DNA of 64,000 nucleotides from Oleiharenicola lentus (lineage in GTDB: Bacteria > Verrucomicrobiota > Verrucomicrobiia > Opitutales > Opitutaceae), in the NCBI RefSeq assembly GCF_004118375.1, contig NZ_SDHX01000001.1:868001-932000 (forward strand), given 5' to 3'. The notes beneath the pieces were generated by a model that did not search any database, was not told the origin of the DNA, and worked only from the letters and a program-made list of their open reading frames with translations. Below, in pieces: positions 27,307 to 34,592 of this stretch; positions within the stretch are counted from its first letter, which is position 1, and each line of letters opens with the position of its first letter. The translations under genes and the position numbers were made by a program.

Positions 27307-27660
27307 ATGGCCGACCCGAAGATCCTCGAAACCTTTCCGAATCCCGCTCCGCACCGCGATTTCCTGATCGAGCACACGCACCACGAGTTTACGTCGGTGT
27401 GCCCGATGACGGGGCATCCGGACTTCGCCGACATCACCGTGAGCTACGTGGCGGACAAGAAGTGCGTGGAGCTGAAATCGCTGAAGCTCTACTTCCACGC
27501 CTTCCGCAACGAGGGCATCTTCTTCGAAGCCGTCACGAACAAGATTTGCGACGACCTCGGCAACGCCCTGAAGCCCCGCAGCCTGAAGATCATCTCGAAG
27601 TGGAAGGCCCGCGGCGGTTTCAGCTCGGTCGTGACCGCCGAGTGGAAGAAGAAAAAGTAA
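27307..27660 (+). CDS. queF: preQ0 reductase QueF (NADPH-dependent 7-cyano-7-deazaguanine reductase)
   Basis: A 117-residue unimodular QueF that reduces preQ0 to preQ1 for queuosine in tRNA. Catalytic Cys32 is in TSVCPMTGHPDFAD and the conserved Asp39 follows it. The YxxxKxCVELKSLKLYFHAFRNEG block with the substrate glutamate and the NADPH-binding region is intact, ending with SKWKARGGFSSVV. The start ATG at 27307 matches the family. No other queuosine gene is adjacent. I looked for a preQ1 riboswitch upstream; the leader is taken up by the heptamer repeats and I do not see one. Confidence 0.95.
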   Translation: MADPKILETFPNPAPHRDFLIEHTHHEFTSVCPMTGHPDFADITVSYVADKKCVELKSLKLYFHAFRNEGIFFEAVTNKICDDLGNALKPRSLKIISKWKARGGFSSVVTAEWKKKK

Positions 27661-27835
27661 GCCCGGACGATAATCGTCTGAGTCGTGCTTAAGACGGGCC
27701 CCTCAGTCCCGTTCCACGCCGGCCGCATAAACCCACGGGACTGAAAGTCTCGTTTCCACGTTTCTGCACCACGGCGGGGTGCAGCTTACTCGAGGCCTCC
27801 CTCTGCTCCAGTGGAGCCGCCATTCCGCACAACCC

Positions 27836-27909
27836 AATGTTCGTATTACGAACATTGGACGGGTGGCTCCCGACTGAGGCGAAAGGCGAATGTTCGTAAT
27901 ACGAACATT
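27836..27909. repeat. Inverted pair of 21-base palindromes, pair 2
   Basis: Copies AATGTTCGTA-T-TACGAACATT (27836-27856) and the same arms with central A (27889-27909), in opposite orientation, enclose 32 bases containing GACTGAGGCGAAAGGCG. The same AGGCGAA precedes copy B of pair 1. The gap from 27661 also holds weak CAGTCCCGT / ACGGGACTG arms after the queF stop. Both neighbouring genes converge on it. Confidence 0.9.
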
Positions 27910-27943
27910 CGGCCGAGGGGGGCTCGGAGCGGATGAGGTGCGG

Positions 27944-28714
27944 TCAGAGCGGGCGGAGTGTGGCCAGGGCGGCGGCGTGGAGTTCCGGCGTCGCGGCGGC
28001 GACGGTGGAGCTGGCGGGGTAAGCGGGGCCGCCGGACCAGTCGGTGATAACACCGCCGGCGCCGCGGATCACGGGCACGAGCGCGGCCACGTCCCATGGG
28101 TTCATGATCGGGTCCACCACAAGATCGGCCCAACCGGTGGCGAGCACAAGGTAGGCGTAGGCGTCACCCCAGGTGCGGCAGAGCTTGGCGGACTTGGCGA
28201 GGCGGTCGAAAGCGGCGGCGTCCTGGTATTGGGCGGGCGTCAGCCAGTCGCAGGTGAGCAGCGTGGAATCGGCAAGCCGTGTCGTCGGGCGACAACGGAC
28301 CGGGGCGCCGTTGAGGGTGGTCGTCTTGCCGTCGCCGACCACGAGTTGGTTCAAGACCGGCTGGTTGATGCAGCCGAGCACGGGTTGGCCGTGGTGGAGC
28401 AGGGCGATGAGTGTGCCCCAGAGTGGCACGCCGGTGATGAAGGACTTGGTCCCGTCCACCGGGTCGAGCACCCAGACGAATTCGGCGTCGGTGCGATCCG
28501 GGCCGAATTCCTCGCCGAGCACGCCGTGCGTCGGGAACTTTGACCGGATCATCCGTCGCATGAGTTCCTCGGCGCCGCGATCGGCCTGGGTGACGGGCGA
28601 GGCGTCGGACTTGGACTCGACGGCGAGATCGAGCCGGCCGAAGAGCGGACGCGTGAAGTCCCCACTGGCCTGGGCGAGTTCGAGCAGAAAGGCACGGTGG
28701 GGAGACAGATCCAT
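27944..28714 (-). CDS. hisN: Inositol-monophosphatase family, probable histidinol-phosphatase
   Basis: A 256-residue Mg-dependent phosphatase. Metal motifs are GEEFG (E68, E69), DPVDGTKSF (D84, D87) and NPWDVAALVP near residue 206. The arrangement resembles HisN-type histidinol-phosphate phosphatases more than inositol monophosphatases, because of WVLDPVDGTKSFITGVPLWGTLIAL and CINQPVLNQL, but substrate cannot be fixed from sequence. No other his gene is in view. The start is the only ATG close to the family beginning. Confidence 0.85.
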   Translation of the reverse strand: MDLSPHRAFLLELAQASGDFTRPLFGRLDLAVESKSDASPVTQADRGAEELMRRMIRSKFPTHGVLGEEFGPDRTDAEFVWVLDPVDGTKSFITGVPLWGTLIALLHHGQPVLGCINQPVLNQLVVGDGKTTTLNGAPVRCRPTTRLADSTLLTCDWLTPAQYQDAAAFDRLAKSAKLCRTWGDAYAYLVLATGWADLVVDPIMNPWDVAALVPVIRGAGGVITDWSGGPAYPASSTVAAATPELHAAALATLRPL

Positions 28715-28735
28715 GCGGTGAGATATGGCCCACGC

Positions 28736-28796
28736 AACACACGGAATACACGGAAAAAAGTCTGGGGTCCGGCCGGTTCCGTGTGTTCCGTGTGTT
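28736..28796. repeat. Inverted 9-base-type repeat touching an ORF start
   Basis: AACACACGGAATACACGGAA (28736-28755) and the reverse-complement arm TTCCGTGTG-TTCCGTGTG-TT (28777-28796) match at 19 of 20 bases, separated by 21 bases. Units repeat every nine bases, as in the block after the Gfo/Idh gene. The right arm ends two bases before the exonuclease start codon. Confidence 0.8.
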
Positions 28797-28798
28797 CA

Positions 28799-29470
28799 AT
28801 GGGCCAAACCTGGACTGACACACCGATCCATTTCATCGACTTCGAGGGCAACGCGACCTCGGGCATTCTGGAGTTCGGGGTGGTGACGCTGCTGGCGGGC
28901 GAAATCACGGCCGCGCACACGCGGCTGTGCCGGGCCACCGGGCGCGTCAGCGCGGACGACACCAAGGTCCACGGGCTCAGCGCCGACGGACTGGCCTCGC
29001 AGGAATATTTCGCCGCGGAGTGGGAGCGTTTCGCGGGACTGCGGGCCACCGGGCCGCTCGCGGCGCATTTCGCGCCGGTGGAGAATTCATTGCTGCGCAA
29101 GGTGTGGCCATACCCGCGCGAGGTGCCGGACTTCGCCCGGCCGGGCAAGATCTCCACCGAGTGGGGACCGTGGATCGACACCGGGCGTCTGTATCCGCAG
29201 TTGTTTCCGCAGGCCGGTTCATTCCGGCTGGAGGACCTGGTGATGCGCCAGGGTCTGCCGGGCGAATTGGAGGCGGCGGCGCGGCGTCACTGTCCGCCCG
29301 AGCGGCGGCGATACCATGCGGCGCTCTACGATGCGCTGGCCGGGGCGTTGTTGCTGGCGAGTTTGCTCAAACGGCCGGAATTTTCCACGGCCACCCTTCC
29401 CTGGCTCTTGCAGATGAGCACCGCGGACGGCGAGAAGCGCAGTGCGTTGCAGCAGGGCGACCTGTTCTAA
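28799..29470 (+). CDS. DnaQ-like 3'-5' exonuclease
   Basis: A 223-residue protein with the DEDDh exonuclease fold. Motif I is FIDFEGN (D14, E16), a HGLS segment lies near residue 60 (motif II area), and the HAALYDA segment near residue 180 supplies the motif III His and Asp. The family includes proofreading subunits and oligonucleotide-degrading enzymes; role here is not known. ATG 28799 is two bases after the inverted repeat, and the upstream frame reads the repeat, so the shorter start is preferred. It overlaps the TagA-type gene by four bases tail to tail. Confidence 0.8.
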   Translation: MGQTWTDTPIHFIDFEGNATSGILEFGVVTLLAGEITAAHTRLCRATGRVSADDTKVHGLSADGLASQEYFAAEWERFAGLRATGPLAAHFAPVENSLLRKVWPYPREVPDFARPGKISTEWGPWIDTGRLYPQLFPQAGSFRLEDLVMRQGLPGELEAAARRHCPPERRRYHAALYDALAGALLLASLLKRPEFSTATLPWLLQMSTADGEKRSALQQGDLF

Positions 29471-30237
29471 TCCAGCGGGTATTTCCTCAGTCCCGTCAGC
29501 TGGGCCAATGTTCGTATTACGAACATTGGGTTGTGGACGAGGTAACGGCGCCAGAGCCGGCGGGGATCGGTGGCGAGGCGGTGGAGCCATTCGAGGCCGC
29601 TGCGCTGCATCCAGAGCGGGGCTTGCGGCACACGGCCGGAGAGGAAGTCAAAGGCGGCGCCCACGCCGATGAGCATGCCGGCGTCGAGCGTGGCGGCGTG
29701 CGTGGCCATGAAAAGCTCCTGCTTGGGGGAACTCAGGCCGATCCAGATCACGTCAGGTTGGGCGGCGGTGACGCGCGCGCGCAGGTCGGCCAGTTCGCCG
29801 GTATCCAGTTCGCGAAAGGGGGGCGTGAACGTGCCGACCACCGTGAGACCGGGGAAGCGCGCAATCAGGCGATCCTTCAGCTGCTCCGCCACACCGACGT
29901 CGCCGCCGTAGAAAAAATGCCGCAACCCGACCGCGCGGCCCGCGGCGCACACGGCTTCCAGGAGGTCGGGTCCATAGACGCGGGTGGTGCGCTTGTGGCC
30001 GTGCCAGCGGCCCAGCCAGACGAGCGGCATGCCGTCGGGCGTGGTCAGCAGCGAGCGGTTGTAGTGCGCGCGGAGCGCCGGCCGCGAGCGCGCGAGGTTG
30101 GCGTTGTAAGCGGTGGCGCAACAGACGTAGCCGAGCTGTTTTTGTCCCCGAGCGGCCAGAATTAGGTCCCGGGCTTCCGTCAGCGACAGGGCGGACACGC
30201 CGGTGCCGAGGACGTTGAAGCGGGGCGGGAGCGACAT
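29467..30237 (-). CDS. WecG/TagA/CpsF family glycosyltransferase
   Basis: A 256-residue GT26 enzyme that transfers N-acetylmannosamine-type sugars to a lipid-linked acceptor. Family marks are CCATAYNANLARSRPALRAH, TPDGMPLVWLGR (with the catalytic Asp), VYGPDLLEAVCAAG, FFYGGDVGVAEQLKDRL and WIGLSSPKQELFMA. The start MSLPPRFNVLGTG fits the family. Its 3' end contains a 21-base palindrome read in frame as NPMFVIRTL. Part of the wider surface-glycan gene set. Confidence 0.9.
   Translation of the reverse strand: MSLPPRFNVLGTGVSALSLTEARDLILAARGQKQLGYVCCATAYNANLARSRPALRAHYNRSLLTTPDGMPLVWLGRWHGHKRTTRVYGPDLLEAVCAAGRAVGLRHFFYGGDVGVAEQLKDRLIARFPGLTVVGTFTPPFRELDTGELADLRARVTAAQPDVIWIGLSSPKQELFMATHAATLDAGMLIGVGAAFDFLSGRVPQAPLWMQRSGLEWLHRLATDPRRLWRRYLVHNPMFVIRTLAQLTGLRKYPLD
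29507..29527. repeat. 21-base palindrome inside a coding sequence
   Basis: AATGTTCGTA-T-TACGAACATT, identical to the copies in the two intergenic pairs, located about 14 codons before the end of the TagA-type gene. On the coding strand it reads as Pro-Met-Phe-Val-Ile-Arg-Thr-Leu. The surrounding positions (GNP...LAQLTGLR) follow the family's usual C-terminus. Confidence 0.9.
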
Positions 30238-30280
30238 GGCGGCTAAGCTGGCCGTGCCTCGCCTGCGCGGCAATGCCGGA

Positions 30281-31495
30281 TCACGGCCCGACCGTGAGCA
30301 CGGAGCGGCAGCGGAAGACGGCCACGAGGCTGATGAGCACGAGGCCCAGCAACAGCGCAAAGGCCGGGCGCGCGCCGTCGGCGGCGACGATGGCGATGAC
30401 AGCCGAAGTCAGCACGGTGCGCAGCACGCGGTCGTAGGCATGGAAGAAAGAGCCCACGCGGCCCATGACCTTGTTGTCCACGAGGTGCAGCAGGGCGGCG
30501 CTGCGGGCGACGCGGCTGCCGGCGTTGCCATACCCGAGCAGGACGGCGGCGACGAGATACAGCGGGATGCTGGGGAAAAGCACCAGCACCGCCGCGCCCA
30601 GCGCGAACAGCCCCATCGTGACCGGCACGGTGCGGCCGGCGGAATGGGTGGCGATCAACCGCGGCAGACTGAAGCCGGCGAGGATGGCGCCCACGGCGAA
30701 CACGATCTCGCCGGCACCGAAAACCCAGGCATCGGCGCCGAGGGTCTGGGCGACATAGATCGGAAACAGGTAATTGCCGACCATCACCGTGATGAAGGGC
30801 ATGAGCGAGGCGGCGAAAAACACCGTGAGCTGCGGACGGGCCCGCAGCCAGCGCCAGCCCTCGGCGATGGAGCGCCACGCGGACAGACGCGGTGCCGCGG
30901 CGGTGTCGTCCAGGTGGGTGCTGCGGTAGGGAATGGTGGACTGGATCGAGAAACTGAAAAGATAGGTCGCGGCGTTGAGCCCCAGGATCACGCCCAGGCT
31001 GAAATGTTCGACGAGGATCGGCCCCAGGCCACCGGCGATCATCATGGCAGTCTGTCCCTGCACTTCCATGAGGCCCGTGAGCGACTGATACTGGGACTTG
31101 TCGATGACCTGCTGGAGAAAGGCGTATTTCGCGGGGTAGTGAAGGGTGTAGTAGAGCATGCCGCAGAAATAGACCGCGGCCAGGGAGGCGGGACCGTAGC
31201 CGCCCTGGAGCAGGCAGATCGCGGCCATGACGGCCGTGGCAGCGAAGCCGAACAGCTCGCTGCCGAGCAGCATCGTCTTGCGCGAATGCCGGTCCACCCA
31301 CACGCCGTAGTAGGGCATGAAGAGAAAGAGCACGATGGTCGTGACCAGTGTGACCGTGCCGTAGGTGGTGGTGCCGCCGGGTTGCTGCACGAGCAGCCAC
31401 GGCACGGCGAAGATCGTCACGCCCGCCCCGATCGAGCCCGTGATGTTGGCGAGCAGCAGGCGCCGGATGCGGAAGTCGCGGAGGAGTTCCTTCAT
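30281..31495 (-). CDS. MFS transporter
   Basis: A 404-residue protein with twelve hydrophobic segments in the pattern of the major facilitator superfamily. The cytoplasmic loop 2-3 motif is YYGVWVDRHSRKTMLLG (G-x3-D-x2-R type), and ARSAALLHLVDNKVMGRV marks the central loop in the second half. The arrangement is like MFS proteins of the enterobactin/tetracycline exporter group, but the substrate is not predictable. Single gene 44 bases downstream of the TagA-type start on the same strand. Confidence 0.85.
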   Translation of the reverse strand: MKELLRDFRIRRLLLANITGSIGAGVTIFAVPWLLVQQPGGTTTYGTVTLVTTIVLFLFMPYYGVWVDRHSRKTMLLGSELFGFAATAVMAAICLLQGGYGPASLAAVYFCGMLYYTLHYPAKYAFLQQVIDKSQYQSLTGLMEVQGQTAMMIAGGLGPILVEHFSLGVILGLNAATYLFSFSIQSTIPYRSTHLDDTAAAPRLSAWRSIAEGWRWLRARPQLTVFFAASLMPFITVMVGNYLFPIYVAQTLGADAWVFGAGEIVFAVGAILAGFSLPRLIATHSAGRTVPVTMGLFALGAAVLVLFPSIPLYLVAAVLLGYGNAGSRVARSAALLHLVDNKVMGRVGSFFHAYDRVLRTVLTSAVIAIVAADGARPAFALLLGLVLISLVAVFRCRSVLTVGP

Positions 31496-31604
31496 GGCGT
31501 TCTCAGGTCGGGGGCGGCGGCGGTGTGCCCGGGGCGGTGCATGCCGCGAGGATCAGCCGACGGGCGCGGGAGGCAAGCAGGCAGGCGGCGCCGGGAGGTT
31601 CAGT

Positions 31605-32576
31605 TCAGAACCATTTCTTACGCTTCAGATAGAACCACGTGAGGCAGGTGAAGAACAGCATCACGCCGAGGGCGATGAAGTAGCTGTGCCGGCCGTGGAG
31701 TTCGGGCATGCCGTCGAAGTTCATGCCATACCAGGTGCCGATGACCATGACCGGCAGGGTGATGGCGGTGAGGGCGGTGAGGAACTTGATGCCCTCGTTG
31801 GCCTCGATCGCGGCCTTGTTGAGGTAGATGTCGAAGGCGAGCATCAGGCGGTCGTGGTAGCCGATCACCGTTTCGTCGAGGCGGGCGAGGTTGTCGCGCA
31901 GGTCGCGGTAGTACGGCAGCAGGGTGCTGCGGATCATCTTGCTGTCACCGCGGGCGAGGCGCTCGATGATCTCGCGCTGCGGGCGCAGGATCTGGCGGAG
32001 CTTCGAGAAGTCGCCGCGCACCTGGAGCAGCTCGTTGACCAGCTGCTGGTCGGAGGCTTTGCGGAGCACGGATTCCTCGATTTCCTCGAGTTCGTCGTGC
32101 AGCGCGGTGAGCATGGGGCTGAAGTTGTCCACCAGGAGGTCGAGCAGGGAGTGGGCGAGACGGTCGCCGCCGCGCGGGCCCGGGCCGACGTTCTTGCCGA
32201 GGCGCTCGATGAGGGCGTTGACGGAACGCAGGGGCGTGCGGTGGAAGGTGACGAGGAATTCCTTGCCGAGGAACAGATCGAGCTCGGTCGAGGCGAACTT
32301 CTCCTCGCGCGTGTAGTCCACGGCGTGGGTGACCATGAAGAGGTAGTCCTCGTAGTCCTCGATCTTGGGCAGCGGGCTGGGGGTGAGACAGTCCTCGATG
32401 GCGAGCGGGTGGAACTGGAAGAGGCCCTCGAGGACGGCCTTGGTCTCCTCGTCGGTGGGGTTGTCGAGGTCCACCCACACGATCAAACCCTTGTCGCCGT
32501 GGACGAGGCGCAGTGCCTCCAGCTCGAGGTCGCGGCCGACCAGTTTGCCTTCGCTGAAGATGAAGGAGTGGATCAT
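31605..32576 (-). CDS. corA: CorA-type Mg2+/Co2+ transporter
   Basis: A 323-residue protein. The cytoplasmic alpha/beta N-domain (IVWVDLDNPTDEETKAVL, HPLAIEDCL, VDYTREEKFASTELDLFL) is followed by a long helix (~150-260) and two C-terminal membrane segments. The selectivity signature GMN is at residues 284-286 (WYGMNFDG), and the C-terminus is basic (KRKKWF). The length fits. It mediates Mg2+ uptake down its gradient, as a pentamer. It lies 109 bases upstream of the MFS gene on the same strand and is divergent from the PEGA lipoprotein gene. Confidence 0.93.
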   Translation of the reverse strand: MIHSFIFSEGKLVGRDLELEALRLVHGDKGLIVWVDLDNPTDEETKAVLEGLFQFHPLAIEDCLTPSPLPKIEDYEDYLFMVTHAVDYTREEKFASTELDLFLGKEFLVTFHRTPLRSVNALIERLGKNVGPGPRGGDRLAHSLLDLLVDNFSPMLTALHDELEEIEESVLRKASDQQLVNELLQVRGDFSKLRQILRPQREIIERLARGDSKMIRSTLLPYYRDLRDNLARLDETVIGYHDRLMLAFDIYLNKAAIEANEGIKFLTALTAITLPVMVIGTWYGMNFDGMPELHGRHSYFIALGVMLFFTCLTWFYLKRKKWF

Positions 32577-32716
32577 GGACGGGCCGCATGCTCAGCGCCG
32601 CCCGCGAACGAGGCAAGCCCGGGGTGGCCCGTAGTTCCGGGTCATAGACGGAGATTGGCTTGAAGGGAAACGGCTGCGCCGCCTTTCTGGCCGCACATAC
32701 AACGGGCCACGCTTGT

Positions 32717-33289
32717 ATGAACCTACCCCAAGTCTGCTTGTTGTCGTTCGCGTTGATCAACGCCTTCGTGTTCACCGGTTGCGCAACCGTGACGCGAGGA
32801 ACCACTGAAACCCTGATGATCCAGTCAACCCCGTCCGGGGCGGACGTGCGGGTCTCAAACGGCTTCACCGGCCGGACGCCGTTCACGTTCACGGTACCCC
32901 GGAAGGGTGACCTGATCGTGACCATATCCCTGCCCGGCTACGAAGCGCAGGAGCATATCCTGCATTCCAGTGTGGCGGGCAAGGGAGCCGCCGGGGTGGC
33001 GGGCAACGCCCTGATTGGTGGCGTGATCGGCATCGGTGTGGACATGGCCACGGGAGCAGCCCTGTCGCACAAGCCGAACCCGCTGGTCGTGACGCTTAAA
33101 CCGATGGTGATTCCGGTGGCGGAAAAAGCGCCGCCCGTGCCACCCGAAACCACAGCTCCCGGACCGGACACGCCGACGGCTTCGGCCGCACCTCCGGTTG
33201 CGGCCAAAGAGGAGCCAGCCGGAGGAAACGCCGGCGCCAGTGCCGACTCGCCTGGTGGCGGAGTTGCCGCGCCAAACAAGTCCGAATGA
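32717..33289 (+). CDS. PEGA-domain lipoprotein
   Basis: A 190-residue lipoprotein with signal peptide and lipobox FTGC (Cys22). One PEGA repeat (LMIQSTPSGADVRVSNGFTG, RTPFTFTVPRKGDL) follows. A glycine-rich hydrophobic stretch (GAAGVAGNALIGGVIGIGVD) lies near residue 100 and a Pro/Ala-rich low-complexity tail closes the protein. The start MNLPQVCLLSF was chosen because it puts the lipobox at the usual distance. The next gene starts 44 bases further on. Confidence 0.75.
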   Translation: MNLPQVCLLSFALINAFVFTGCATVTRGTTETLMIQSTPSGADVRVSNGFTGRTPFTFTVPRKGDLIVTISLPGYEAQEHILHSSVAGKGAAGVAGNALIGGVIGIGVDMATGAALSHKPNPLVVTLKPMVIPVAEKAPPVPPETTAPGPDTPTASAAPPVAAKEEPAGGNAGASADSPGGGVAAPNKSE

Positions 33290-33333
33290 GGCCTCGTCCC
33301 ACGTTTGTTTTTCCCTCCAACCCATCCTTCCTC

Positions 33334-33939
33334 ATGAATATCATCCGCCCGATCCTGTTCTCGGTTGCGCTGCTGTTGCTCAGCGGGTGCGCCTTCAATG
33401 CCGGTTACAATCCCTCGTATTTGCCCAAGGACGCCGTCCGTCTGGGGCTTGATGGCAAAAGCCTCGTCGTAATCAGCGACGTGGACGCCCAGTGGCAGTT
33501 CTCCGGCAAGCCCACCAGTTTCACGGGTGGCGGGACCACCCTCACGCTGCCCATGGGCGAGATCACCAAGCAGGTTGCGCTAAAGGTTTTCGGTGCGGCC
33601 TTCGCCGGCGGAGCGGATTTCCGCAATGATGCGGCGGGGGCCGAGGGCTATCGGCTGATCGTCAAACCGAAGGTAAACAAGTTCAGCTACGCCTACAATC
33701 AGCTCAAGAACCTGGGCTTTGCGATCACGCCCATCGTGGACATGGAGCTCAGCGTTGAGCTGCTGGCTCCGGACGGGACCACCCTCCTGGCCAAAACCTA
33801 CGGGGGCGGGCCCACGGAAGGCTCCACTTACGCGATCAGCGGCCAGCCGGCGGAAAAAATTAACCAGATCCTGCACTTGCACCTGTTCAAACTGATGACG
33901 GACGCGGCGCAGGACGCCAAGGTGGCCCTCAAGGAATGA
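33334..33939 (+). CDS. Lipoprotein of unknown function
   Basis: A 201-residue lipoprotein: signal peptide MNIIRPILFSVALLLLSGC with lipobox Cys19. The mature part has beta-strand-type segments (LVVISDVDAQWQFSG, GGTTLTLPMGEI, YRLIVKPKVNKF, MELSVELLAPDGTTL) and a helical C-terminus (INQILHLHLFKLMTDAAQ). An earlier in-frame ATG at 33286 overlaps the previous stop but adds 16 unlikely residues; it remains an alternative. Family not recognised. It probably works with the PEGA lipoprotein just upstream. Confidence 0.7.
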   Translation: MNIIRPILFSVALLLLSGCAFNAGYNPSYLPKDAVRLGLDGKSLVVISDVDAQWQFSGKPTSFTGGGTTLTLPMGEITKQVALKVFGAAFAGGADFRNDAAGAEGYRLIVKPKVNKFSYAYNQLKNLGFAITPIVDMELSVELLAPDGTTLLAKTYGGGPTEGSTYAISGQPAEKINQILHLHLFKLMTDAAQDAKVALKE

Positions 33940-33984
33940 TCCTCCGCGGAAGCGGTCCAGGCGCGGCGGACAGCCGCGCCTGGG

Positions 33985-34464
33985 TTATTTGACCGGGCCC
34001 AGGAGCTTGTTCTCCAGCTCGATGACCGTGGCAATGAAGGCCTCGGGGGTGGCCGCGGCCATCAGGGCGGCGCGGCTGGATTCGTCCTTGATCAGGCGGC
34101 AGAGTGCGCCGACGAGGATGAGGTAGTCGGTCGGGTTGTTCTTGGGCGTGCCGAGCACGAACATGAGTTTCACGGTCTGGTTCGAGTTCTCGAAGAGCAC
34201 GCCGTTGGTGCTGCGGCCGACGGCGAGCACGATCTTCTTCACGTGTTCGGTGCGGGCGTGGGGCAGGGCGACCTCGTTGCCGAGGCAGGTGGTGTCGAGG
34301 CGCTCGCGGGCGAGCAGCTCGTTGTAGAATCCCTGGAAATTGACGACGCTCGGGTCGGCCTCGAGCAGCTTGGCGGTCTCCTGGAGGGCGGCGGTGCGCT
34401 TGGCGCTTTGCAGCGAGAGGACAATGCGCTCGGGGGCGAGCAGACTGGAGAGACGGGCGGCCAT
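33985..34464 (-). CDS. ptsN: PTS IIA (PtsN-like) protein
   Basis: A 159-residue PTS EIIA domain of the fructose/nitrogen-regulatory type. The phosphorylated histidine is His69 in EVALPHARTEHVKK, and the FYNELLARERLDTTCLGNEVA block precedes it. Such proteins usually sense phosphorylation state and regulate other proteins instead of transporting sugar. No PTS permease is adjacent, which favours a regulatory role. The family length is right and the ATG is the natural start. It converges on the upstream lipoprotein gene. Confidence 0.87.
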   Translation of the reverse strand: MAARLSSLLAPERIVLSLQSAKRTAALQETAKLLEADPSVVNFQGFYNELLARERLDTTCLGNEVALPHARTEHVKKIVLAVGRSTNGVLFENSNQTVKLMFVLGTPKNNPTDYLILVGALCRLIKDESSRAALMAAATPEAFIATVIELENKLLGPVK

Positions 34465-34592
34465 GGTCGGGAGAATCCAAGAAAAGATTCACGGCCCCGG
34501 TGAACGCAAGGCCGGAAGTGGGGCGTTCGCGTGACGCGCCGGCCGGCGGTTTGGGATTGCGTGCCCCGGGGCGTTGGCCGGAGTTGTCGGTG

